Below are positions 12,507-20,245 of a DNA stretch of 20,245 bases, piece by piece. The stretch is from Hyphomicrobium_A sp041659545 (GTDB lineage Bacteria; Pseudomonadota; Alphaproteobacteria; Rhizobiales; Hyphomicrobiaceae). Made by a program: the position numbers and the translations under genes. The stretch is taken from positions 1 through 20,245 of the forward strand of contig JBAZYB010000045.1 in assembly GCA_041659545.1 (NCBI GenBank). Direction: 5' to 3'. The first letter of the stretch is position 1. Each line of letters opens with the position of its first letter. The notes beneath the pieces were generated by a model, which saw nothing but the letters and a program-made list of their open reading frames with translations, was not told where the DNA came from and searched no databases.

Positions 12507-13520
12507 ATGCAAAAAATAAAAAAAGGGTTGAAGATTATTTTTAAGTCTCTTTTGGTTCTTTTTGCACTCGCCTGTGTTCTTTTGATTTTTTTCAATATTC
12601 CTGTGGCGAAAGAAAACGCGGATGCGAAGTTGGGGGTAACTTTTTCAATGCGTTATGCCACGGATATTGATTTAAATTGGCGCGAGGCCTACACAGCGAT
12701 GCTTGATGATTTGGGCGTGCGAAAAATTCGCATCCCGGTCTATTGGGATTTAGTGGAAAAAAAGGCGGGGGAATATGATTTTTCCGATTTGGATTGGCAA
12801 CTTGCGGAAGCCAAAAAGCGCGATGCACAAATCGTTCTCGTGGTGGGGCAAAAAGTGCCACGCTGGCCAGAGTGTTTCATTCCGGAATACCTCAAGAATG
12901 ATGATGCTAAGCGCAAGACAGAGCTGATTAAATTTGTTGGCACAGTTGTTGAGCGTTATAAAAATAATTCAGCAGTGAAATATTGGCAGGTGGAGAATGA
13001 GCCATTTTTGAAATTTGGTGTTTGCCCAGTCTTGGACGCCGATCTTTTGGATCAAGAAATTGCTACTGTGCGCGCAGTGGATTCGACACGAGAAGTGATG
13101 GTGACGGATTCGGGTGAATTGAGTCTTTGGACGCGCGCTGCGTCGCGAGCGGATGTTTTTGGCACAACGATGTATCGCACAATCTATAGTGCCAAGTATG
13201 GTTTTTATACCTATCCAATCGGACCACGCTTTTTTCAGTTTAAATATTGGATGAATCGCATTTTAGTGGGACAAAAAAATGCGGTGGTAATTGAACTTCA
13301 GGCTGAGCCGTGGATTGCTGGCTGGACAACTGCACAACCGCTAGAAAAACAATTTGAATCGATGAATTCTGAGCGCTTGAAAGAAAATGTCGCATTTGCC
13401 AGGCAAGTTGGCTTTCCGGAAATTTATCTTTGGGGTGTGGAGTGGTGGTATTGGTTGAAGGTCCATCAAAATCATCCGGAACTGTGGGACACAGCCAAGG
13501 AGATGTTTCGCAATCAATAA
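12507..13520 (+). CDS. Membrane-anchored clan-A glycosyl hydrolase-like protein
   Basis: The 337-residue protein has an N-terminal membrane anchor (about 8-30) and then a TIM-barrel glycosidase pattern. Strand 1 is LGVTFSMRYATDIDLNW. LGVRKIRIPVYWDLVEKKAGEYDFSDLD is typical of GH5/GH42-type barrels. YWQVENEPF carries the acid/base-type Glu of an Asn-Glu-Pro motif (E165), and VVIELQAEPW supplies a nucleophile candidate (E263, less likely E267). Both catalytic glutamates are thus plausibly present. The substrate is unknown, perhaps a cell-surface or environmental polysaccharide. It is transcribed from its own promoter at 12466-12494 and followed by pseudopilin genes with a similar promoter. I cannot assign a CAZy family. 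Confidence 0.78.
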   Translation: MQKIKKGLKIIFKSLLVLFALACVLLIFFNIPVAKENADAKLGVTFSMRYATDIDLNWREAYTAMLDDLGVRKIRIPVYWDLVEKKAGEYDFSDLDWQLAEAKKRDAQIVLVVGQKVPRWPECFIPEYLKNDDAKRKTELIKFVGTVVERYKNNSAVKYWQVENEPFLKFGVCPVLDADLLDQEIATVRAVDSTREVMVTDSGELSLWTRAASRADVFGTTMYRTIYSAKYGFYTYPIGPRFFQFKYWMNRILVGQKNAVVIELQAEPWIAGWTTAQPLEKQFESMNSERLKENVAFARQVGFPEIYLWGVEWWYWLKVHQNHPELWDTAKEMFRNQ

Positions 13521-13536
13521 AAATAGAAGTTATGCG

Positions 13537-13565
13537 TTGACTCGGGTAAGCGTGTAAATCATAAA
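13537..13565 (+). promoter_or_regulatory. Candidate promoter of the pseudopilin genes
   Basis: TTGACT (13537-13542), a 17-base spacer and CATAAA (13560-13565), 6 bases before the ATG at 13572. It shares TGACTCGGGTAA with the promoter at 12466-12494. The -10 is weak. Confidence 0.5.
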
Positions 13566-13571
13566 AAACAA

Positions 13572-14210
13572 ATGTCGAAGATAAAAATTCAAAATTTAGC
13601 AGGAATGTCGCTTATTGAGATGATGATGGCGATTGCAATTTTTGCGATTGGCTTGGCTGGTTTCTCACAGCTATTTATCAATGCTTGGCGCAACAATTCC
13701 TACACAATTGAAATGGGCGAGTCCGCTTTTGCTGCTTCGCGAGGAGTAAATAAGGCTGTGGAATATGTTCGCAAAGCGCGTCAAGGCGATGATGGCAGTT
13801 ATCCAGTTAAATCTGTTGGTAACAGTGATTTGGTTTTATATTGTGATTATGATAATGACCAGACAACGGAACGACTGCATTTCTATTTATCCACCGGTAC
13901 TTTTTTTATGGGCGTAACTGATCCGACCAGTGGTTTTCCCAAAACTTATCCAACTGGTGATGAGCAAGCGATTGTGCTGGCGACTAGAATTGTCAACACG
14001 AGTAGTGATCCGCTTTTCTATTATTATAACAACAATTATCCTGGAGACACGACGCACAATCCCTTGACGAGCCCAATTGATGTGACGGCGGTGCGCTTGG
14101 TCAAGATTCGTTTGAAAATCAATATTAATCCTAATCGCGCTCCGGACAATATCGAAATGGAGTCTTTTGCCGAGTTGCGCAATCTTAACGATTATGCTGG
14201 TGTTCAATAA
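13572..14210 (+). CDS. Type IV pilin-like (PilV/GspI-type) minor pseudopilin
   Basis: The 212-residue protein starts with a class III prepilin leader: MSKIKIQNLAG, cleavage after Gly, then MSLIEMMMAIAIFAIGLAGF with Glu at position +5 of the mature protein. The hydrophobic helix is followed by an extended extracellular domain rich in Tyr, Asp, Asn and Thr. Prepilin peptidase and the pilus or pseudopilus assembly machinery would be needed; neither is in this window. The stop codon lies inside the next gene, whose ATG is 17 bases upstream of it, so the two are translationally coupled and likely belong to one surface structure. PilV, PilW and GspI cannot be told apart by eye. Confidence 0.83.
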   Translation: MSKIKIQNLAGMSLIEMMMAIAIFAIGLAGFSQLFINAWRNNSYTIEMGESAFAASRGVNKAVEYVRKARQGDDGSYPVKSVGNSDLVLYCDYDNDQTTERLHFYLSTGTFFMGVTDPTSGFPKTYPTGDEQAIVLATRIVNTSSDPLFYYYNNNYPGDTTHNPLTSPIDVTAVRLVKIRLKININPNRAPDNIEMESFAELRNLNDYAGVQ

Positions 14211-15768
14211 TAAAAATAAAAAACAATACAAAGGCTCTATCCTACCTTTTGTTCTGATTATTATGTCAGTCGTTTTGATTATTTTGGTGTCGATGTTTGG
14301 CTATATTTCGGCGCAAATGAAATATAGCTATGCTCAAGTGGAGCGGGAAAGGGCTTTTCAAGTGGCAGAAGCGGGCGTCTATTATTATCGCTGGTACCTC
14401 GTACACAAAATTGCCGGAAAAACAGTGCAACAAATTAAAACTTTTTGGCAAACTGGGAATCCAATTGGTGTGGAAGAAGGGAATCCCTATACGGACGATT
14501 ATTATGATCCGGAGGGGGGAAAAATTGGATCCTATGAAATCAGTGTTATTCCGCCTGATCCCAACTCTACGATTGTCATTGTGACCTCAACTGGCTGGAC
14601 AGATAAAGAGCCTAATTTGAGAAGAACGGTGCGGGTGAGGTTTCGCAGGCCGTCTTGGAGTGAAAATTCTGTTTTGGCAAATGATTTCATGCGTTTTGGC
14701 GATGGCACAGAAGTTTTTGGCAAAATTCATTCTAATGAAGGTGTTCGTTTTGACGGGTTGGCGCACAACATTGTTTCCAGCTCACTCTCTACCTTTGATG
14801 ATCCTGATCATTCTGGTGGAGTGGAATTTTCTGTGCATACTCATGTCAATCCGCCACCGCTTACCGGGGTGAATGATAACTTTCGCGCTTTAGAAGCCCC
14901 CCCCAATACTCCAGCCAGAAGAGAAGATGTTTTCTTGGGAGGAAGAAAATTTCTTGCTCCAACAGTTGACTTTAACGGAGTGGTTTCAGATTTGGGAAAC
15001 ATGAAAACGGAATCACAAATTGCGAGAAGTGGAAAATATTTTGATGGAACGGGGGTGGGGCGGCAAGTTATCCTAAAAACAGATGGCACTTTTGATATCT
15101 ATACCGTCAACTCTTTTGATAGTGGCAGTGGGGGCTCCAATTCAATTGTTAGTTATATCGGAACAAAAAGAGCTGATGGTTCGGGAGGCAGTTGTGCGAC
15201 AACTGTGACTACGACTGGACCAAACACGCAATGCAAAGACATTACGAATGGACAGAAATGCTATTGCAGGCACGATAATTATTCTATTCCTGATGGGGGA
15301 GTTATTTTTGTGGAAGATAATGTCTGGTTGGAGGGAGCAATAAACGACAAGAGGGTGACGATTGTAGCGGCGAAATTGAGCGGATCGGACACAGCGACGA
15401 TGTTTTTGGGAAATAATAATTTGCTCTATACCAATTTTGATGGACATGATATTTTGGGTGTGATTGGCCAACAGGACATTGAGATTATTGAAAACAGCCA
15501 AAATTATTTGACACTGGATGGTGCGTTTTTGGCGCAAACTGGCCGGGTAGGCCGGGCTAATTATGGGTCGAGCGATCACAAAAATACCATCACAGTGAAT
15601 GGTTCCTTGGCTACCAATTTGCGCTATGGCTTTGCTTGGACTAATGGTGTTTCCGATTGGGGCTATGCGACAAGGATTTTGAATTTTGATAATAACTTGC
15701 TCTATTTTCCGCCACCCTATTTTCCTACTGGAACAGAATATGCTATTGATCTTTGGGAAGAATTGTAG
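14194..15768 (+). CDS. Large PilX-like pseudopilin / surface protein
   Basis: The ATG at 14194 is chosen over an in-frame TTG at 14167. It overlaps the upstream gene by 17 bases, giving 524 residues. The N-terminus KKQYKGSILPFVLIIMSVVLIILVSM, with AFQVAEAGVYYYRWYLVH about 45 residues later, is the PilX-N pattern (AEAG motif). The leader lacks the usual Glu at +5, as in many PilX proteins. The rest is a large, beta-rich extracellular region with Gly, Asn, Ser and Asp repeats, including ENSVLANDFMRFGDGTEVFG and KIHSNEGVRFDG, and four clustered cysteines near 340-365. It is far longer than a usual PilX (about 150-200 residues), so it may be a surface adhesin built on a pilin stem. It probably works with the pseudopilin encoded just before it. 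Confidence 0.8.
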   Translation: MLVFNNKNKKQYKGSILPFVLIIMSVVLIILVSMFGYISAQMKYSYAQVERERAFQVAEAGVYYYRWYLVHKIAGKTVQQIKTFWQTGNPIGVEEGNPYTDDYYDPEGGKIGSYEISVIPPDPNSTIVIVTSTGWTDKEPNLRRTVRVRFRRPSWSENSVLANDFMRFGDGTEVFGKIHSNEGVRFDGLAHNIVSSSLSTFDDPDHSGGVEFSVHTHVNPPPLTGVNDNFRALEAPPNTPARREDVFLGGRKFLAPTVDFNGVVSDLGNMKTESQIARSGKYFDGTGVGRQVILKTDGTFDIYTVNSFDSGSGGSNSIVSYIGTKRADGSGGSCATTVTTTGPNTQCKDITNGQKCYCRHDNYSIPDGGVIFVEDNVWLEGAINDKRVTIVAAKLSGSDTATMFLGNNNLLYTNFDGHDILGVIGQQDIEIIENSQNYLTLDGAFLAQTGRVGRANYGSSDHKNTITVNGSLATNLRYGFAWTNGVSDWGYATRILNFDNNLLYFPPPYFPTGTEYAIDLWEEL

Positions 15769-15791
15769 AAGATTTTTGTGAGGGCTAGGAT

Positions 15792-15820
15792 TTGCGTTGT
15801 TTTCTATTTTTATATATAAT
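15792..15820 (+). promoter_or_regulatory. Promoter of the Wzy/TPR gene
   Basis: TTGCGT (15792-15797), a 17-base spacer and TATAAT (15815-15820). The leader to the ATG at 15870 is about 42 bases of very A-rich sequence. Confidence 0.6.
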
Positions 15821-15869
15821 GTAAATAAGTGTAAGAGAAATTAAATAATTTAATAATAAATAAAAAAAT

Positions 15870-18419
15870 ATGGAATTGCGATCAACTAGGATGAAAACTG
15901 ATGCGAGCAAGTTTACACAAGCGAAAATTTCTCCCGCAGAAAACGACAAAGACTCAAAATTTATTTTGAAGTGGCTAGACAGAATTGTCGGAGCAAGTAT
16001 TTTTATGCTCATTTTCGGCTTCCCGCTTTTCTTCACCAGTGTGACATTGCAGGGAGTTGTTTTTGAAAAACAGATCTATTTTTATTTTTGGCTTCTGTTG
16101 GCTCTCATTTCTTGGTCCGCTAAGGGCGTAATCAAGGAAGAGATGAATATTCGTCGCACTCCACTAGACATCCCGATTTTGGGCTTTTGGCTTGCCTATA
16201 TGTTGTCCACAATTTTTTCTGTTGATCGTTGGCACAGTTTTTGGGGCGCTTTCGGGGATCCATCAAGAGGTTTCATGAGCATTACCGGAATTATTATCTT
16301 CTATTATTTGATTGTCAGTAATTTTAATCAAAAAAGACTGAAACTTTTTTTCACCGCACTCATTAGTTCAGGAACATTGCTTACTCTCTGGACCGTCGTA
16401 TTATTTTTCGCCGTTCCATTCACCGATTATTCTCTGACCAGATTGGTTCCGGACAAATTGGCGAAATTTATCCCTCTGAGTTCTTTTGGTAGTATTGGTG
16501 GATTAGGGCTGTTCTTCTCCGTGATGATTATTCTTCTTACAGTGGCAGTGCTAAAAGTAGCAGAGGATGAAAGTATGAAAAAAATAAAAAGAAAGGTGGC
16601 ATTGGGATTCTTGCTATTCGTGCTAGCGTTAGATTTGTTTTTAATACTCAGTCTCTCTGGCTATGTCGTTTGGGCGGGACTGTTTACTGGTGTGGTGCTG
16701 TTTCTGATTTACATTCTTTCTAAGATTGTGAGACCGCATAGAAGTTGGGTCTGGCTTCCAATGGTCCTTTTCATTGCGGTGATGATTGTGAAAATGATTG
16801 GCGGTGTTTCTTTTGTGAAAGTTAATTTGCCAGTGGAAGTTAGCGTGGACTCCAAAGCTTCATGGGAAATTGCCAAAAATTCTTTGAAAAATAAATTTTT
16901 TCTCGGTTCTGGACCGGCTACCTATGGTTATGATTTTTCACTCTATCGTCCCAAGTCTTTCAATGAGACGCAGTTCTATAACTTCCGCTTCTCGCAAGGA
17001 TCAGGAATTTTCTTTGAAGCTCTCTCGACATTGGGCGGATTGGGAACATTTTTCCTAGTAATTCTCGGCCTCTCCTATCTAAGTATCAGCTTCTATCTCA
17101 TTTCTCGAGAAAAAGAAAAAAACAAGCTGTATTCATTGGGAATTTTCTCCGTGGCTATGATTGCATTGGTTGATGTTGTTCTCACAAAGGCGGATGGTGG
17201 CATGCTAATTTTTGCACTTTTCTTGGGAATTCTTTCTTTGGCGATAATCCTTTTGGAAAGTGAAGCCGAGCCAAAATATTTAGCTCTTTCGCTGAAAGCT
17301 TCGCCTAAGTTTGCTCTCGCTCTTGCCTTTATTTTCATGGTGATTAGTGCCGGTGTGGCATTCCTGTTTGTCTTTTTAGGCAAAATTTATGTAGCGGATG
17401 TTTATGCGGGAGCGGCGGCGAGAGAGATTGGTCAAAATCAAGAAGGTGCGATTGCTAAAATGGATAGAGCGGTTAATTTGTATAGTCAAGAAGGAGCCTA
17501 TTTCACCAAAGCTGGTGCCTACTATATGATCTTGGCCAACAAAGAAGCGCTTAAGCCAGCAGAGGAGCGGAATATAGATAAAATTAAGCAGTATCTCAAT
17601 TTTTCCGTCAATGTAACAGCGAAGAGCTTGGATATGAGTAAAAATAGAATAGAAACAGTGGAAGCTTTGGCACAGATTTATGAAAATTCTGGTATGTATG
17701 TGGCTGATTCCTTGAAATTAGCCGAGAGCACCTACAAGCGAGCGCTTGAGCTTGAGCCCTATAATCCTGATTTCTATCTCAAACTAGGTCAAATCAGCAT
17801 CGCTAATGCTTCTGGGCAAAAAGATGAAGCGGAGAGAAAAAGGATGTTTGGGGAAGCAAAAGATTATTTTCAAAAAGCGATTGACCTCAAGGCGGACTTT
17901 GCTCCTGGCCACTATCAACTTTCATTGATTCAAGACGCGTTGGGCGACACAGACGCAGCCATTGAGAGCGCTACTAACGCCGCTAAATTTGATGGACTCA
18001 AAAAAGCGGATTACCTAATTAGTCTCGCCAATATGTATCGCTTGCGAGCCAAAAATGATGATTTGAAAGCGGCCGAAGAGATTTTCAAAATGGCGATAAA
18101 TCTTGATGATAAGAATGTTAATGCGCATTTCTATCTAGGTATGGCCTATGAAAAAGATAAGGATGGGCCTGCAGCAAAAGCGGAATATCAAAAAGTAATC
18201 AGCCTCTTGCCTTCGGAGGGTGCGGATGATACTAAAAAACAACTAGAGAAGATGGTTAGCAATATTGATAGGGGCGTGGAAAATACTCCAGAGAATTTGG
18301 GGCTAACAACAAATAGTGAGCAGGCCACACCTTCAGAAGCGACAGATGCAGTAACAGAAGTGCCCGCCCCTGCAAATGCTATGCCAGCAGTGCAAGATGA
18401 AACAACTTCAGGTCAATAA
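15870..18419 (+). CDS. O-antigen-ligase/Wzy-like membrane protein with C-terminal TPRs
   Basis: The 849-residue protein has a short cytoplasmic N-terminus and then ten or more membrane helices (about 45-510). A periplasmic loop carries KNKFFLGSGPATYGYDFSLYRP, SFNETQFYNFRFSQGSGIFFEALSTLGG and the preceding SWEIAKNSL, the pattern of the Wzy_C/O-antigen-ligase family. From about 515 the protein changes to soluble TPR repeats, for example STYKRALELEPYNPDFYLKLG, DYFQKAIDLKADFAPGHYQL, EEIFKMAINLDDKNVNAHFYLG and a fourth ending at about 795. A low-complexity Glu/Pro/Thr/Ala tail closes it. Such proteins join or transfer surface glycans. An in-frame ATG at 15891 is a possible alternative start. It stands just before a TM-helix channel gene (28 bases apart), probably one transcript. 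Confidence 0.87.
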   Translation: MELRSTRMKTDASKFTQAKISPAENDKDSKFILKWLDRIVGASIFMLIFGFPLFFTSVTLQGVVFEKQIYFYFWLLLALISWSAKGVIKEEMNIRRTPLDIPILGFWLAYMLSTIFSVDRWHSFWGAFGDPSRGFMSITGIIIFYYLIVSNFNQKRLKLFFTALISSGTLLTLWTVVLFFAVPFTDYSLTRLVPDKLAKFIPLSSFGSIGGLGLFFSVMIILLTVAVLKVAEDESMKKIKRKVALGFLLFVLALDLFLILSLSGYVVWAGLFTGVVLFLIYILSKIVRPHRSWVWLPMVLFIAVMIVKMIGGVSFVKVNLPVEVSVDSKASWEIAKNSLKNKFFLGSGPATYGYDFSLYRPKSFNETQFYNFRFSQGSGIFFEALSTLGGLGTFFLVILGLSYLSISFYLISREKEKNKLYSLGIFSVAMIALVDVVLTKADGGMLIFALFLGILSLAIILLESEAEPKYLALSLKASPKFALALAFIFMVISAGVAFLFVFLGKIYVADVYAGAAAREIGQNQEGAIAKMDRAVNLYSQEGAYFTKAGAYYMILANKEALKPAEERNIDKIKQYLNFSVNVTAKSLDMSKNRIETVEALAQIYENSGMYVADSLKLAESTYKRALELEPYNPDFYLKLGQISIANASGQKDEAERKRMFGEAKDYFQKAIDLKADFAPGHYQLSLIQDALGDTDAAIESATNAAKFDGLKKADYLISLANMYRLRAKNDDLKAAEEIFKMAINLDDKNVNAHFYLGMAYEKDKDGPAAKAEYQKVISLLPSEGADDTKKQLEKMVSNIDRGVENTPENLGLTTNSEQATPSEATDAVTEVPAPANAMPAVQDETTSGQ

Positions 18420-18447
18420 AAAACTAACAACTTAAAATTAAAAAAAT

Positions 18448-19140
18448 ATGGATAGTGCCAAAACTTGGGGAGAAGCAATTACGATGTCGTTAATTGATAT
18501 GGGACAAAAATTTATACATTTTTTCCCCAAGTTGCTCGGCGCTATCCTCGTTCTTTTTATCGGCTGGATATTGGCCGTTACGTTGGGACGCTTAGTGACG
18601 AAGATGGTGTCAGAACTTGGACTTGATCGGGCGATGGAAAAAGTGGGATTTCGCAAAAAACTATCAGGAACGGGAGTTTTCATCACGCCATCTTTGTTTG
18701 TTGGCGGTCTGTTTAAATGGTTTTTGGCGTTGGTTTTTTTGATGGCGACAACAAGCATCTTAGGACTAAGTCAAGTAACTGTCTTTTTGAGTAGCGTCGC
18801 CACCTATCTGCCCAACGTGTTTGTGGCAGTCGTTATTCTTACTTTTGTTTTTCTTTTGGGTAACTTTGTCTATCATATTGTGAAAAGTAGTACGCGAGCG
18901 GCTGGTGTAGTTTCCGCAACGCTTTTGGCGACAATTTCAAAATGGTCCATTATTATCTTTGGAATTTTTGCCGCGCTGATTCAATTGGGTATTGCCTCTT
19001 CACTGGTAAACACTATTTTTACCGGCATGATCGCGACAATTGCCTTGGCAGCTGGTTTGGCCTTTGGATTGGGAGGCAAAGAAGAAGCGCAGTTGATTCT
19101 CAAAAAACTGCGGGAAGAATTGACGGAAAAACATAAATAG
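18448..19140 (+). CDS. TM-helix (CmpX/MscS-like) membrane protein
   Basis: The 230-residue protein has five or so membrane segments in repeated units: FFPKLLGAILVLFIGWILAV followed by LGRLVTKMVSELGLDRAMEKVG, then YLPNVFVAVVILTFVFLLGN with IVKSSTRAAG, then IFTGMIATIALAAGLAFGLGGKEEA. The repeated pattern and the Gly/Ala-rich final helix with GLGGKE match the conserved TM-helix family related to the pore helix of small mechanosensitive channels. The beta domain of full MscS is missing, so gating by tension is possible but not shown. It starts 28 bases after the Wzy/TPR gene without a visible promoter. No clear terminator is seen between its stop and the rRNA promoter. Confidence 0.82.
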   Translation: MDSAKTWGEAITMSLIDMGQKFIHFFPKLLGAILVLFIGWILAVTLGRLVTKMVSELGLDRAMEKVGFRKKLSGTGVFITPSLFVGGLFKWFLALVFLMATTSILGLSQVTVFLSSVATYLPNVFVAVVILTFVFLLGNFVYHIVKSSTRAAGVVSATLLATISKWSIIIFGIFAALIQLGIASSLVNTIFTGMIATIALAAGLAFGLGGKEEAQLILKKLREELTEKHK

Positions 19141-19206
19141 AATTTCTGGTGGCAAATGGGATATCTGGCGTTATTTTGGCGCTAGGTGTTTAATTTCTCA
19201 AAAAGC

Positions 19207-19234
19207 TTGACAAACTTTTTCAGTTTGCTATGAT
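19207..19234 (+). promoter_or_regulatory. Promoter of the 23S rRNA transcript
   Basis: Exact TTGACA (19207-19212), a 16-base spacer and TATGAT (19229-19234) with an extended TGC. It is about 400 bases before 23S, in a leader without other genes. Confidence 0.75.
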
Positions 19235-19330
19235 AGGTAAGCGTTAAAAATAAGTTAATTATCCTGCTTGTTTTAGAGAAAAACTTGAGGATGCAATTAA
19301 TGATAAATTATCTAAAGTGTTTAAAAGAAT

Positions 19331-19388
19331 AAACGGGTGAGTCGTTTTTTGTTTTTGCTCAAAACCCGTTTAATTGCGGGCCTTTTTT
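19331..19388 (+). terminator. Possible attenuator hairpins in the rRNA leader
   Basis: AAACGGGT (19331-19338) pairs with ACCCGTTT (19364-19371). The CCCG of that right arm (19365-19368) can instead pair with CGGG (19377-19380), which is followed by CC and six T. The two pairings exclude each other, an antiterminator/terminator arrangement. The terminator stem is only 4 bp, so function is uncertain. Confidence 0.4.
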
Positions 19389-19604
19389 ATTTCTAGTGCG
19401 AAAATCAGCTTGAATGGCAAGAGAGCTTGCCAGGCACACAAATTTCCGCGTTAGTGCGAACCTTAACAACTAAACAGGTCTTAATCAGTTTATTTAGTTT
19501 TCCGTTTAGCGGAAAGAAAGTTGAATATTTTGATTTAGTCAAAAAATAGTAGGTAAAATGCAAATTAACGCAGTTGGCAATTGCTAACTGCTAACCGATA
19601 AAGA

Positions 19605-19624
19605 TTTTTGTCGCAAGACAAAAA
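19605..19624 (+). other. Perfect 8-bp hairpin with GCAA tetraloop before 23S
   Basis: TTTTTGTC-GCAA-GACAAAAA, ending about 10 bases before the mature 23S 5' end. A GNRA loop on a perfect stem suggests an RNA structure, perhaps part of pre-23S processing. Confidence 0.7.
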
Positions 19625-19634
19625 GGAGGTTTAA

Positions 19635-20245
<611 letters not shown>

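Larger units (their letters stand above)
19141..19634 (+). promoter_or_regulatory. rRNA promoter and leader region, no genes seen
   Basis: No coding region, tRNA or 16S sequence is visible in these 494 bases. They contain a strong promoter (19207-19234), a possible attenuator-like hairpin set (19331-19388), a hairpin TTTCCG-TTTAG-CGGAAA around 19499-19515, a near-palindrome (19570-19591) and a GCAA-tetraloop hairpin (19605-19624) directly before 23S. This is probably an rRNA leader with processing signals. Confidence 0.65.

Overview
The window looks like a chromosome segment from a Patescibacteria/CPR bacterium, probably of the Parcubacteria/Moranbacteria type. This is inference: the DNA is A+T-rich, genes are tightly packed with few good Shine-Dalgarno sites, and several families common in those genomes occur together (large O-antigen-ligase/TPR protein, BRO protein, lysozyme-like proteins, pseudopilins, TM-helix channel). 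No integrase, transposase, CRISPR array or tRNA was found.

Left block (1-3216, minus strand): a compact operon reading leftward, corA-like transporter, cysS, a 58-aa cysteine-cluster protein and a DusB-type tRNA-dihydrouridine synthase that runs off the window. Gaps are 0-12 bases. The Dus gene carries an in-frame pair of palindromes. The CorA-like protein lacks the GMN signature.

Accessory block (about 3280-7135, plus strand): the most interesting part. A very A+T-rich two-gene operon (OLD/RloA-like AAA ATPase plus RloB/AbiL-type TOPRIM-like protein, a probable anti-phage pair) lies between 73/75-nt inverted repeats whose central hairpin differs by compensatory changes. It is followed by two sites with the layout of integron attC sites, at 5606-5707 and 6614-6689. 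These delimit a cassette with a small Cys-rich protein and an HD-domain protein, and then a nucleotidyltransferase-like gene. A weaker third site at 3293-3352 lies on the left edge. I read this as an integrase-less attC cluster (CALIN-like) carrying a defence operon, inserted between the corA operon and a promoter at 7136-7163.

Core and envelope block (7136-19140, plus strand): a CxxC zinc-ribbon-like protein, ribosomal protein bL25 with a clear terminator, a secreted coiled-coil/transglycosylase-like protein, a BRO-family gene that looks inserted, a membrane-anchored lysozyme-like protein, an EamA transporter, a membrane-anchored clan-A glycosidase-like protein, two pseudopilin-like proteins, a Wzy/O-antigen-ligase-like protein with C-terminal TPRs, and a CmpX/MscS-like TM-helix protein. 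Most concern the cell envelope. Several start codons lie only 6-8 bases after an extended -10 box, suggesting leaderless transcripts. A 135-bp imperfect hairpin fills the gap before the glycosidase gene.

Right end (19141-20245): a strong promoter, a leader of about 400 nt with several hairpins, and the 5' part of 23S rRNA. No 16S gene or tRNA lies directly upstream, so 23S appears to be transcribed apart from 16S.
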